DNA of 64,000 nucleotides from Styela clava. Lineage: Eukaryota > Chordata > Ascidiacea > Stolidobranchia > Styelidae. A program made the position numbers and the translations under genes. The notes below the pieces were generated by a model, which was not told where the DNA came from, searched no databases, and worked only from the letters and a program-made list of their open reading frames with translations. This document shows positions 1-12,900 of the stretch, in pieces (within the stretch, counting starts at the first letter, position 1; each line of letters begins with the position of its first letter). The stretch is taken from positions 17,799,001-17,863,000 of the forward strand of contig NC_135254.1 of the NCBI RefSeq assembly GCF_964204865.1. The letters run 5' to 3'.

Positions 1-338
1 CTCTCCATCGAACATTGTCCAATTTAGGATAGTAGATTATTTAGTTTGGCCATCCCTGCTCTTATATAATGTAAGCTTCAAAATCTATGGGAAATTTGGT
101 ATAGGCTTACAAATATTCAATGTATCATTGCATAACGGGTAATTTATATTCACTTTATACTTTATTCACTGTATTATGTAATTTCAAGCATATTTGAAAT
201 ATTTATTAAATGCAAAATATCAACTTTATTTATATCCGAGATGAAAAATAGTTTGGTATTCAAGATTTTGCCAAATATAGATGCTCGATTCAACCCTTAA
301 TAACATTAAAATTTTGCTTCCTTTTGATTTAGACAAAC

Positions 339-1116
339 ATGGAGATTGCAGAAAACAATATTCAATCATATGCATTAGTGTTATCAACAAATTGTGATGA
401 CAGAAAATATTATTTACGAAATACAGTTACTGAGTACTTAACACAGGTATGAGAAATTAGATATTCTACTTTGAGAGTTGGTGTATCATACTGAAACTTC
501 TGATCAAGACAGACATAAGTCAGTAAATATTCTGTAAAGGTTACAGGTTCAACGCCAATTGGTCAGGATAGGTGCACCTGGGACTTTTACCCAATACCGT
601 CTTATACCCAATCTATACTAGTTTCAGGACTTTTACCAAATACCGCCTATCAAGATACTTGTCATATTATTTATTATCGACATCTCTCTCCTCTATTGTG
701 TCTATATGCTACACAGGAAAGACAAAGAAGGGACAACATTTTACAAGAAATGATGGAAAAAGAACTGAGGACACTACATCGAGAGTTGGCACAGCTTAAA
801 AAAAGTATGGGATATAGCCCAGCAAGAAGGTGTTGTGCAAGTATGTGTACTATTTTGTGACCAACGACACAATAAGATAGTTTAAGGATGCAGCCGATCT
901 TCGAATATGGTAGAAGAGGCCTTTATCACTACGCTATCTTTACAAAGAGTTTGGTGGAATATTGGCAATATTGTCCTTGGGAATGATAAGACTTCTGAAA
1001 CTGCCATTAGACCTTTTGATGACAATGCAGTAATTGATTTAAAAGTGAAGATTTTCGGAAATACAAGAACAATTAATGGAATGCTATTGTATATCTCCAA
1101 ATTTCACTTCTGCTAG
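339..1116 (+). CDS. Small multi-exon gene, unidentified
   Basis: Two exons join in frame: 339-446 (36 codons, beginning MEIAENN, ending in phase 0 at a GTATGA donor) and 717-840 (after a CTACACAG acceptor, ending in phase 1 at a GTATGT donor). The second exon encodes a charged, probably helical stretch (RQRRDNILQEM, then LHRELAQLKKSM) that could form a short coiled coil. A third exon at 887-1116 would continue the frame across a 46-bp intron and stop at 1116, but its acceptor is weak. An in-frame TAG lies just before the first ATG, next to a possible acceptor at 332, so exon 1 may be either initial or internal. I do not recognise the protein. Exons 1 and 2 are fairly likely to be real; exon 3 is uncertain. 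Confidence 0.4.
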
Positions 1117-1500
1117 TCAGTTGAACTCAATCTTTAAAAATTGAGTCACAGTTCATCGAAAACATTTATCATTTTTTTCATGAAATTTTATCATTTATAA
1201 TAATCTATGAGAAAATTTGCATATCACAAGGGATCAATTGAAAATGTTCATAAAGCTACAATATTTGATTTGGACTCTCCAATTTATATTTGCTTAACAA
1301 AGTTACTACTTTCTTTATCGAAAATTTATGGATCACTTCCTTATTACATTTCTTTGAAGGTAATGAAAGCATTTTCTGTTATGTAAAAGTTTGGCAATTT
1401 GTAAATAGAAGAGTACAAGTTATAAATTTCCATACATTAACTAGGTGTTCACAACCAGATAATTTAGTGTTTTTAAACATTCTGGGATGAAACTTTTCTA

Positions 1501-1700
1501 ATGCAGAACAAGAGAGCAATGCTCAAATACATGGGCACAAAAGCCAAAACGAAGTGGTACAGACATTTAAACTCAAAGATTGCAAACATGAGACTGCCAT
1601 AAGGTGCTCAATTTTTTGTTTCGATGACGTCACCAAACACATAAAACGAAATATAGAATAAAAATAATAGCCTTCTAGCGACAACAACAATTTTCAACCC
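1501..1700 (-). repeat. Dispersed CRE-bearing repeat, fragment
   Basis: Read on the minus strand this shares, in order, the TTGTTGTTGTCGCTAGAAGG block, a GACGTCA core and the end block TATTTGAGCATTGCTCTCTTG-like sequence with the copies at about 16955-17200 and 45786-46300. Only the distal half of the element is present. Confidence 0.5.
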
Positions 1701-2159
1701 AAGAAAATGTCAAAGCAATTTGTTGTTCATTACAAAATTGCTCTCAAAAACAAATTTGAAATGCAATTGAGAATAAATACGATACTTCAATTTGGACTTT
1801 ATCGTGTAACAAACAATAAAATGAACACATGCTAGAAATTCAAATCCAACATAGCAGAAGTTCAGAATCACCACACAGTTAAAATTAAAACAAAAACGGC
1901 AAACGATATACAACATGTATCGTGCAATGAATGTGAAAATAATGACATGCCGTGAAAAGCAAACTCACACACCGACTTACCCAGCCTGAAATCCTGAATC
2001 TTGAAGCTGATGCTGTTCAATTAATATTGTATCACATAAAAATATTCACTATTACAGTTTAAAAGTTAACGTTCAATTAAATAACTGAAATTTTATAGTA
2101 AATAATAGATAAATAGGTAATTGGTAAACAGAGATGGCTGTTCATATTCAAGTTCATGC

Positions 2160-2310
2160 ATTATAAACCAATAACTAGTTAACTAATACCATACCTGACA
2201 TAGACTGGTAAACAAATTAGAAGCCATAGTAGGTCATAGGATTGAGTCCATCTAATTGGCTTTCCTTTACCCAGGAATGAGTATTTAAAAAATACCATCC
2301 CCAATTCTCA
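2160..2310 (+). repeat. SINE tail fragment
   Basis: The sequence has a GTTAACTAATACCATAC block, then GACTGGTAAAC, then a CTTTCCTTTACCCAGGA block. This is the order seen in the fuller SINE at 13195-13550, so it is probably a 5'-truncated, decayed copy of that family. Confidence 0.45.
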
Positions 2311-3940
2311 TTCAATGGTTCTCTATCAAAAGTTCTCATTTAATTGCCTATTTATAATGAAAACAAATTGAATTTTCGTTTTTTTTTTGTCATGGCAGTC
2401 TGGATTTTGCCATCTTATACTCCCAGTGCTTTTGCCCAAAATGGAAGATATTACCATATATTAAACTGCAAGGCTCTGGGAGTCAAAGTATCTGACAATT
2501 TGTTTACCTCAAGTAATACGAAGATAATTTCTCAGTAGTGGATTTTGATATGAAGGTCAAATACTAATAGTTGCATTGGCCTTTAGCTTTAACATGTATA
2601 CAACAACCACCAGCTAGGAAAAAGTTATATATAAAGTGGTATACTGCGGACTGTCAATATATTAAATATCAGAGCAATTTTCGAGCAAAACTTCACAACC
2701 TCAAAATGCAACATTGAAAGTGTAAATTTTAATAAATATTAGGAATTTAGATTTATATACTTATGTTATTGATATACATAAACTATACCAACCTGCGCTG
2801 AAATTCAACAAATCCAGGCAAAAGCAATCTATTTACTGAAAACTACAACGTTCTGCTATATATCTGTCAACACTAGAACACTTACGAATTTATTGAATAT
2901 TTACTCAGATGTGATTTTAGACAAGCGTCCAAATACTCCTGTGTGCAGTCGAGCGTATCCTTTGTTTTACGGATGTGACAATATAGGAAATATCGCACAT
3001 AATCTAGTTATAGTGTCTCAGTAAGGAACAATGCAGACAATAGCACAAAAGAAACATTGATTTGAAGATTACGACATTGAATTGAATGACGATTTTACTT
3101 TGAAATCCTACCCAACTCAAGCTTTTGATATTTTTGAATTGCTAAAGTATATTGATTCAGCCAGTTTTTGTTGGAGAAAAAAACATTCGCCATTCATATT
3201 TATCAAACTATACATTTGGTATTGGCAATGGATTAAATCAGGGCTGGGAAGCTGGTTCGAAATCACAATAGCTCTCACTCCAGCTACAGATCAATTCATT
3301 TTTTTACCCCGAGCTGGGCCTCGTCTCCATTGCCATTGGAGTTATTTGGTATGGCCGCTACTATGAAACATCAGCCAAAATGTAGTTTTGTGGAAGTGAG
3401 ACTCAACTATGATGAGAGTTTCGAATTGCAAATTCAAGCTGAAACTTTTACATTGTTGATAATAGAAATTTAAATAAAAATTCTCAGCGGAAAAAAATAG
3501 ATTTCATTATTTTCATGAAGTTTCAGAAAATTAAAAATTTAAAAAAGGGTGCTGTTTAATTTTGCGTTCAATCATTCATAGAAAATATTTGATAAAATAC
3601 TCTATGGCGCCACATAGTGATGGTTGTAGGATTCATTCATTTTTAGAAGACTTGATTTATCAAAACAAATACGATGACAAACTAAAGACGTTTTACATAT
3701 AGGCTATGGTTAGGATGATCCTCTTGATTTTATGTTGAAAGTGATTTTTTCACAAAAAATATGACGTAGAACCAGTAGAAGTAATTATTTGACTCAAAAG
3801 GGAGTATTAAATTTGGTGAACGCAATGCGAAGAGGAAAAATTCCTGCTGGTACAGATCTATGTACGAAGTGAAATGTGTATAAAACACCATGTAAAAACT
3901 ACCATTTATATTTGAAAGTGAACAAAAAAAAAGAGCTCAC

Positions 3941-6900
3941 TTGTCTATTACTTGGATGATTTGAATCTTCAAGTTCTGGTGATGATGGAACACTCAAATG
4001 AAATGTACCTTCGGTTGTTAAGGTGTCAGGACTCCATATATCAGGAATTTCTTGTGGAGTCCACTGAGTCGTTCGATCAACAGACCTTACTTTTTCTGTA
4101 AGACATGTAAACCAGAATATAGGCACATCAATTCACAAATTCATTATTTATGTATTGAGAAGGGTTATTAAACAGTGGCTATATTGTATATTATATATAT
4201 TAGGGATGGCAAACCTTTTTCAATGAATGGGTCAAAAATTATATTTTTATCATGAAATAGAAGTGAGTGGGTCACAGATATTTAATCAATGTTTGTATCT
4301 ATAAGAAACTTCTGAAATCTTATGTTGGTGTAGTTTTGTGCTTTATTTATGCAGCACTTCTATCAGGGACTTGTTATGGCACTCGATTTCATGAAATTAG
4401 AGAACAAAATCACGCATATGAATCACCAAAAAAGTTTAGGATGATGCGCAAATTATTTTTTGAAGTTTGGAGTTTGGAGGGAATTCCACTCTTTCTGTTT
4501 TTTCTGTCTGTTTTGCAAGGAGTTTGGAGAAAATTCCACTCTGATAGAGTTTAATTTTTCGATCAGCTTTCAACCACATTGAGGCACTCTCACACTGCGT
4601 CATTGCTATTTCAGATCTCTATGTTTTTATTTCAAGTCTGAAAGATTTTGTTTTCTTAACGGCATTGTAAGTGAGAAACTAATAAAATGCAAAGTAGCAT
4701 CTAGTTCTCGTATAACCCCTAAAACAGTCTGCAGAGATTTCCGAAAGAGACAAGACGTTGCGAAAAATGAACAGATAAATTGCATTATTATGACATAAAC
4801 GATGTCAGAGCCAATAGCTGAATAATGAACGATACACAGCGGTGCAGACATGCGTCCAACATTAGCATTATAATAGTTTAGTTATTGTTAGATTAATTTA
4901 AGGCCGGTTTTATCAATTTTCATCACTGATATGTTAGTATTTTATTTTATCCGTGCCTAAACGGGTCACAGATAAAGCGCGGTGAGTCACAAATTGTGAC
5001 CCGCGGGTAAGTGGTTCGCCATCCCTGGTATATATATATGCTATATATACTAGCTCAATTAAGAAATTCTTAAAGATTCATGCTCAGAACAGTAAAAGCT
5101 TTTCAAAATCACATGAAATATCTGTGACTGAATACGTGACATAAATAACTGTGTGATGATTATCGCTTTCTCAATGCGATATTATAGAAGCAATCAGATA
5201 GAAGGGTTCACATAGAAGACATACAGTTTTATGTCTTCATTTACTTAAAAACAAGCACTGTAAGTTGAATAAGAGAGTATTATCCAAATATAAAATGGTT
5301 AGAAATATTTTGGTTAATCTGATGAGTGATGATCGAATACTCAGGATCATCGGCATCTTCCTAGTTCTCTTGAAATTGATAACAGATTGTTGGATGCTAC
5401 ATATATTGCAATATAACATTCTCTTTGATAGGTTATTATTATGATTAGGGATTATTTTTTAGTAGACCTCAGTCTTTCAAAAACCACCAGGCTCCTCTCA
5501 AGTCTTTCTTGAATTTTCTATGAGAATAAATGTAATTTTTTAACAGTTTGTACTTCTATTATAAAAATTAAGTAGTTTTATTCTAATAATCAAATGATAG
5601 TTTTCTCACAAGACAATTAAACTGTTGTTCGTCTAGCCTTTGGAATCTTACATTGGGGTTCGGCTCCAAAAAGGGTTGAAAACCACTGTTCTAGACCAGG
5701 GATGTTTAACACCCTGATTGTGATCGACAGGTCCATCGCATGATTCACATCTCTCTTTGTGTTAACTTAACAGTGTGCCTAAAAGAATATTGTGCAGAGC
5801 CAATATTCAAACATTAACATTAACCAACAAGTTCTTATGGCAATACTGCTGAATTTCATTCCACGAAACTCATCCTATCAAATGGGGAAGATGAACTGGT
5901 AGTGTCAAAAAGTTTAAATATGTCAATGCAAAAAATATAGAATTTCCTCAGAAAATTTTAGCTTATGCTTTGTCATTACCCACATTTTTTTTTCCAGTCA
6001 ATTTTAAATATCCATTTTCACAACCTAGAATCAAGGTTGAAAAACAGGTTTCTACTCAAAGACAGGGAATCATTAGCATGGTAATATAACCATCGGTCAG
6101 TAGCTCTAGTTTCTGATGATTTGGCGACTTGAACGCGTTTATGATGTTCAATTCAAAATTTTATACTCATCCATTTTTGTATGTGACAATATTATCGAAT
6201 AGTCGATATTACAAAAAATTTAGTCTATCTCAGCCAAAGACAAATTGGCACCCCTGCTCTCGACCATGATATTCTGTCAACAGGCAGTGGTATGTATGTT
6301 TTTCCTGCGTGAGATGACTTTCATCAAATGTTCCATTAAGGTATATTAGAAATCGTACAGCAAAAACAAATTATGAAACCTTACCAAGTCTACTGAATCT
6401 TTCAGTGGATCGAGGAGATACAGTAGATGTTTGAGGTTGTTTATTTGTTTGTCGTAACACGTTTGCTTTTCTACTTGCTTCTTTTGGGGAAGGCTCTGAT
6501 ACTGAAAAATGAGAATTAATTTGAGAATGCAGACATTGGAATACAAAAAATTCAATCTGAAGTTTCCAGGGTACTCCTGAAGTATGTGAACCAAGATGTC
6601 GGATGCCGGAACGTAGTATGTGTACCAGGTTAGGGTTAGTTAGGCCATAATTTTATTCCAAATTACCTTATTTTAGTTCTATTGCGAGTTCAGGGACTAG
6701 CCAAATGACTCTTGTAGTATTTGTACCTGGCCTAACCCTAACCTGGTCCACGTACTACATTCTGGTGTCCGCTTTATTGGTTCACATACTTCGGGAGTAC
6801 TGTTTTTAGTATCTCAATGATCTTGTCTGTATATTGTTTAAAATTTAATAAGTCCAGAATAATAGCACTAGCTCACTTTCTTATGCAGAATGTAATTACC

Positions 6901-9900
6901 GTAAGTTAGGATGTCAAACCGGGAAGACAGTGTCTTACGCTAAATACACAAGTATACAGACGTTTCAACCCACCAGTCTCAAGTATGGATATTTGTTTGC
7001 AAGACGGAATAGGACAAGAGGGTAGACGATAAAATATAAAAATATGATCACAATATTACTTGGGTTGAATACACTCAAAAAATAGATTTTATGGCAGTAA
7101 AAAATAGTATGTTTCAAAAGACTTGGACACAGCGTCCAATGTGTTAGCTAGATTTTTTTACCCCCCATAATATGTGCAGTTAAAAATCGAGGATCGAATT
7201 GTTTTGTTCGTGTTGGAACTTTCAGCTTCACCTCAACTTTCGCTAATTGTAATAGTGAGATATTACCCTTTTATTAACATAATTTACAATCACGATGATT
7301 GAGCCACGTCTTCTATACCAGGGCTACTCAACTGGCGGACCGCAGTCCGAATCCGGACCTTTTGAGTGTTAAATTCGGATCGCAGCCGAGTTTGTCTTTG
7401 AATGCATCATTTGGTTTATATTTCATAATCACGGTGTAATTCATTTTCGCTAAACCAGAGAAAAAAATGTCTGAGCACCAAATCGCAATATTGAGCCTTG
7501 CTTTTGTATTTTGTTAAACGATGCATTCGAATTTTAGTTTGCATAGTTGAAATATATTTCTGACCAGACCCCGGTAATTTTAAAATTTTGTGTACGGACC
7601 TTTGGTGAAAATAGTTGAGTAGCCCTGTTCTATACCATCGCGCATCGTTGATAAACATATCTCCGCGCTCGCCCCTACTTGGGGCGAAACGTCTATAAAT
7701 CAATACATGACTGTCTTACTAGTACAAGAGTGGGTTTCAGTTGCTGAATGCTTCTTAATATAACCTATTTAATAGTCCAGGTGTGAAGTATATATAAATT
7801 GACAGAGTTTTATCTCTAACACTTCAATTAATATTTGTAATAACTCACTGCAAACCTCACTTAATCGGTCACAATAGCGAAAAGAGCAAATGTGGGAACT
7901 GAAGTTAATTTTAATATCAGGCCCTATTTTTTCCCCATATATCCGCGGGTTCAATCTATATGCGGGTGCTAAAATTCATGGGTTAGGGTTAGTATGGGTT
8001 AAAATATCCGTAGGTGCAAATTTCCATAGGTGCAATAGTATGCAGGTGCAATTGTCGTGGGTTCAAATTACGGGTTCAAATGTACGTGGGTTCAAATGTA
8101 ATGGAACCAAGAAAAACATAACAACCAAATAACCTTTTATTGTTGGAGCCTGTTGTATAGTTGAAGGTGGTTGCGATATTGTTGTTGATGGTGGGACAGG
8201 TGTCGGCTCCTCCTGCACAGGTGAAAGCTGAACAAAACAACAATGTTTATAAATTCAATTACACAGATATCTCACAGTTGGGAAGTCAATTACCAGTGTA
8301 ATCAATACATAGATCTTATTAATAAACTGATCATTGATCAATTAAACTGTGTGTCAAGTTCTGGACTGCAAAATTTCATAGCCTAGTTAAAATGTTTACA
8401 CTCAAGAACTTGGCTAACTAACTGTGTAGCCTACATATTACAATATAGTAAAGAAACTCCATAAAACCATTTAAAAAAAACAAGCTTTTTTTTTATCATT
8501 TTTGGAAAAAAAACCATACAAAATCCGAAGCAGAGATGTGGATCTGATTACTTATTATTACGTATTTCGCAAGGTGAGGGGTTCGAATTTTGGATTAAAT
8601 CTTCAAAGTGTATGCACAGTGGTCCTTATGAATGTAAATATTTTTCAAAACTATTAGATCATTAATTTGTATAACACATTGAAAAATAACACTGATTATG
8701 CAAGTCAAATATTCTATTGCCGTGTGTCATTCATTGCGAATCTGTTGAAAAATAAATAGTGTGTGTGTGATAGTGATATAGACTTAGTTTGCTAGTTACA
8801 AATGTATGTGCTGCTGTATGTATGATAAACTTTCCTTATGGACCACAAAAATATGATTTTGTAGATGTTTATTGGAAACAAAAATACACTCATTGCTTCC
8901 CACTAATAACTATCAAAACACATATTGTTGAAAATATCTTACCGTCGTCTCTTCATCATCGGACGGTTGATAAACAAACCCCGGTTCTCTGTATTCATGG
9001 AATGCCACAATGTATGAAAGTCTTCCACAGTGCATAGATATTGAGGCTCGAGTCAATGGTCGAAGAAGAGTCAATACACCAGAGTATTTGTAGTAATCTT
9101 CACCCTTGCTAATGAAAATATAAGATAAGTTGACACAACGAAAATGATTGAAAAAATCCAGCACATCAAAAAGACCTGTTCCTAAATATAATTCATCATT
9201 ATTTGTAGGTTTAGTGGTGTTGATGCCTACCCATTGGTAGTAGTCGCTCTCCAGTAAAAGAAACTGAGCATATCCTCAAGAATTGAGCATGTCCCAAGTG
9301 TAAGGTTTGATACATGTGACAAAATAATTATGGGGGTTTGCTGGACTACTCCCTGAGTGATTTGCAAAGCCCAGACACTAGTCGCTTATGTCTTACTCCA
9401 CCATACGATTCAGAGTCCATGTATTTGAAACCATAAGTACACTATTTGCACTATACAACATAGGCTACATCAGTTGGTTTCAACTTTTTTGCTCGAACAG
9501 AACCCCAATGAAACATTCCAGAGGCTCGAGAAACCCCATGTGATTAATTAAACGTACATTTGTTATCAGAAAATATGCCAATTAGAAATGGGAAACAACA
9601 ATATGGTGCAGAACATCTGATGGTCTATAATGAAACATTAGTGAAACACACTTATCATAAGACTATATTATATTTGATTTGATTATATATAAACAATACA
9701 CATATGATAATATAGACCCTTGGAATTGAATGAAAACTTGTGTAATCCCCGGTCTGTACTGGCGGAACCACATGTGTTACTATTGTATCAAATATGCCTT
9801 CTTTCCTTTATTTTATATAACACAAAAGAGATCAAATCGAACTTTTGCTGACTATTAGTACTTACCGGTACATTGTTTTACGTATTTGTTTTTAGGAAAA

Positions 9901-12900
9901 CAAAAAATAAAATTAAAACAGGCAGTTATCAACTATAATTTCATTGGTCCCACTTTTCAAATATGATGAGAGTATAATGAAGAAAATCAAATGAACAATG
10001 AGGGTTTTAAACTTATAGATACAAACAGATACACAATGGACTTTCACAGTTCATGATAATGTAAACATCTTATCCAAATAAAGTCTATTATAAGTAACAC
10101 AAACCACCCTAGCAACGAAAGATACCCACTGATTGTATCATTATGAATATAGAGAATAGCAAAAGTGAAAATTGTTTGAATTTAATTCAAGGAGGCTACT
10201 AAACATATTGGATCATATATTATATACAGTATCTACTAAATTAATACTCAGTTTGTGAACATATACCTATCTATACATCACTCCTATCTTTTGTGGTAGG
10301 TCGGTAATATTGATTCGATTCAAATCAATTTAGACTAACCTCACAAACAAATTGGCTCTGGGTATCTCAGTTCTTGGATAGATTGCAAACTTTGCTTCAC
10401 CCATTCTTTCTGGTAGTTGAGATTTTCTTCCATCAGTAGGATATCGAAATACTTCAATAAATAAGTAGACATCATATTTGCCATCATTTTTGCAGAAGCC
10501 TGTAAAATAAAGTAAGATTATCGAATGAATATATCAAAGATTTGAGCCTAAATGGTTCAAAAAATATATCAATAGAAACCTTTTAGAGACATGGATTGGT
10601 AAGCAAACGAGAGGGCATGATTCGCAATATAATTAAGCCGTCTTATTCGCTTTTCTTTCCCCGGGATAAATATGTAAATTCCACACAAAACACTTTATTA
10701 GATGTTAGATTAGAATATTATCTATTAGAATATTGTAGGCTATATTAGACTTCGTCTTAGACAGTAGGTCCTTTCTCTTGTCTACTTCCTACTTCGGATT
10801 CGTATGTGACCATTGCCATAAGGATACTTACTGTAAGTGATACGATAAATAAGAATAACATGATCTCCTTCCACAAAATAGAAATACAGGATATATTCAC
10901 TTAATTGAGATATTGGGAATTATTTATTTAAGTTTTCTCTATAAGCGCCGAAGATTCAGAACCATTTGAAAATATTGTGAACATCTCAATATAACAAATC
11001 ACAATAAAATATGATTACCGGTATATCAAAATTCTGACATCATTTTGAAAAAAAGGAATAAAACCTTATGCCAAAAAATAATACTATGTGCTACATTGAA
11101 TATTGTAGAATATTGTAGGCTATATTAGACTTCGTCTTAGACAGTAGGTCCTTTCTCTTGTCTACTTCCTACTTCGGATTCGTATGTGACCATTGCCATA
11201 AGGATACTTACTGTAAGTGATACGATAAATAAGAATAACATGATCTCCTTCCACAAAATAGAAATACAGGATATATTCACTTAATTGAGATATTGGGAAT
11301 TATTTATTGAAGTTTTCTCTATAAGCGCCGAAGATTCAGAACCATTTGAAAATATTGTGAACATCTCAATATAACAAATCACAATAAAATATGATTACCG
11401 GTATATCAAATTTCTGACATCATTTTGAAAAAAAGGAATAAAACCTTATGCCAAAAAATAATACTATGTGCTACAAACAAGGCCCCATACAAGCAACATA
11501 ATGCGACAAATGTAGATTTCAATGAAAGATAATATACAGGCCTATGTATGAATTTTGCAGCATTTACACAAGCACCTTTTGGCAAATTGTATTTAAATTT
11601 GCTTTTCTCATATTTAACTGCATTGGAATCTTCAGACCATAAAACTGTATCAGTTGTTATTTGAGATCCAAGTTGCTGTACACCAGAATCATTTATATCC
11701 ACTGTCACCTGCAAAAAATTCAATATCAAATTATATTGTATAATGAAAAAAATTTTGCTATAATATAATAGTGTCATGATCTATCAAAACTTCACCTTGG
11801 GAAAGCAAAGAGTTCATCAGTAATCTTTCACAAGATTCGGATACTGGGCAGCGCGATGGTCTAGTGCTGTGGTTCCCAACTTTTCATAGCTTGTGGGCTG
11901 TGGCGCCCTTCCGGAGGATTTTAGCACCCCATGCATCCCCACCCCCTGGTTTATCATTCCAGTTGTATTTAAAGTGTTATTTTGATTGATAGATTCTAAA
12001 TCCCAAATAATGTTTAAATAATTCATGCTCAACACAGAGAAAATAATCTATTTTTAGCTTAGCATTGTGGTCCCACTTGGGGGCCACAGGACTCGGTTGG
12101 GAACAGCTGGCCCAGTGGTTGAGGCTCTAGACAACTTTGTTGGCATCATGACCCGATATGTTCAAGAATCATTAGGATGTAATAAATTAGGTAGCCAGGG
12201 CCGAACCAGAAATATACCAGGCCTTCCAAATAAAAGTAATTCATTACATATTGTGAAATATCAACAACTGATTGTATAGGGCCTTGCTCGGAGCTAACGA
12301 CGCGAATAAGCGTCACACCGACAAAAATTGGTCCAATTACATAGCCTGTAGTATTATAAGGCAATTATTTTTAATTGGGTGAAATGATAGCAGGTTTAAT
12401 TAAAGGCAAAATAGAGCTGTAGTCAGTCAAAATCAATCGTTTATTTGCGTCACAAAAAACAAATGCACATTGATTGGTACAGAAAAAAAATAAACTAATA
12501 ATGGTGATTGTGCGACAGGAGTCGCGAGGGACCTGGTTGGGTCTTTGAAGCAGCAACACCTACAGTGTTTTTACTGGTTTAGTGTAAAAAATAATAGATC
12601 GGGAAGCAGTTAGTGACACTATAAAGCTACAGGGGAGGTGACTCCTCTAGGCCCATGGGCCGGGGCCACCGCCTATCTAATTGGGCCACATTTTGTGGAA
12701 ATTGAGATTTTGGTAAGATAATTGAATTTTTCCTAATGGGGCCGTGGACCATCAAGCTATGGGCTACGCTAAGCCATTAAGAAATATTCAATTATTTTAC
12801 CAAAGTTCTCAATTTTTACAAAATTGTCAATATTCGAACCAAAAAAAAATCGCGGGATGCCACCAAATTTTTTTACGATAAGCCTTTATATAAAAATAAA

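Larger units (their letters stand above)
1117..3940. other. Gene-poor interval with repeat fragments
   Basis: No convincing gene was found. The interval holds a minus-strand fragment of a dispersed repeat (about 1501-1700), a SINE-like tail (about 2170-2310) and AT-rich sequence. A 32-bp minus-strand segment at 1981-2012 has a good acceptor and a GTAAGT donor. It begins in the phase that the C2-domain gene needs after its exon 7, so it could be a further exon of that gene, but it is too short to call. Confidence 0.4.

Noticed and set aside
882-1100. A minus-strand 72-codon frame
   Set aside because: It lies opposite the possible third exon of the first gene and has no splice or start support of its own.
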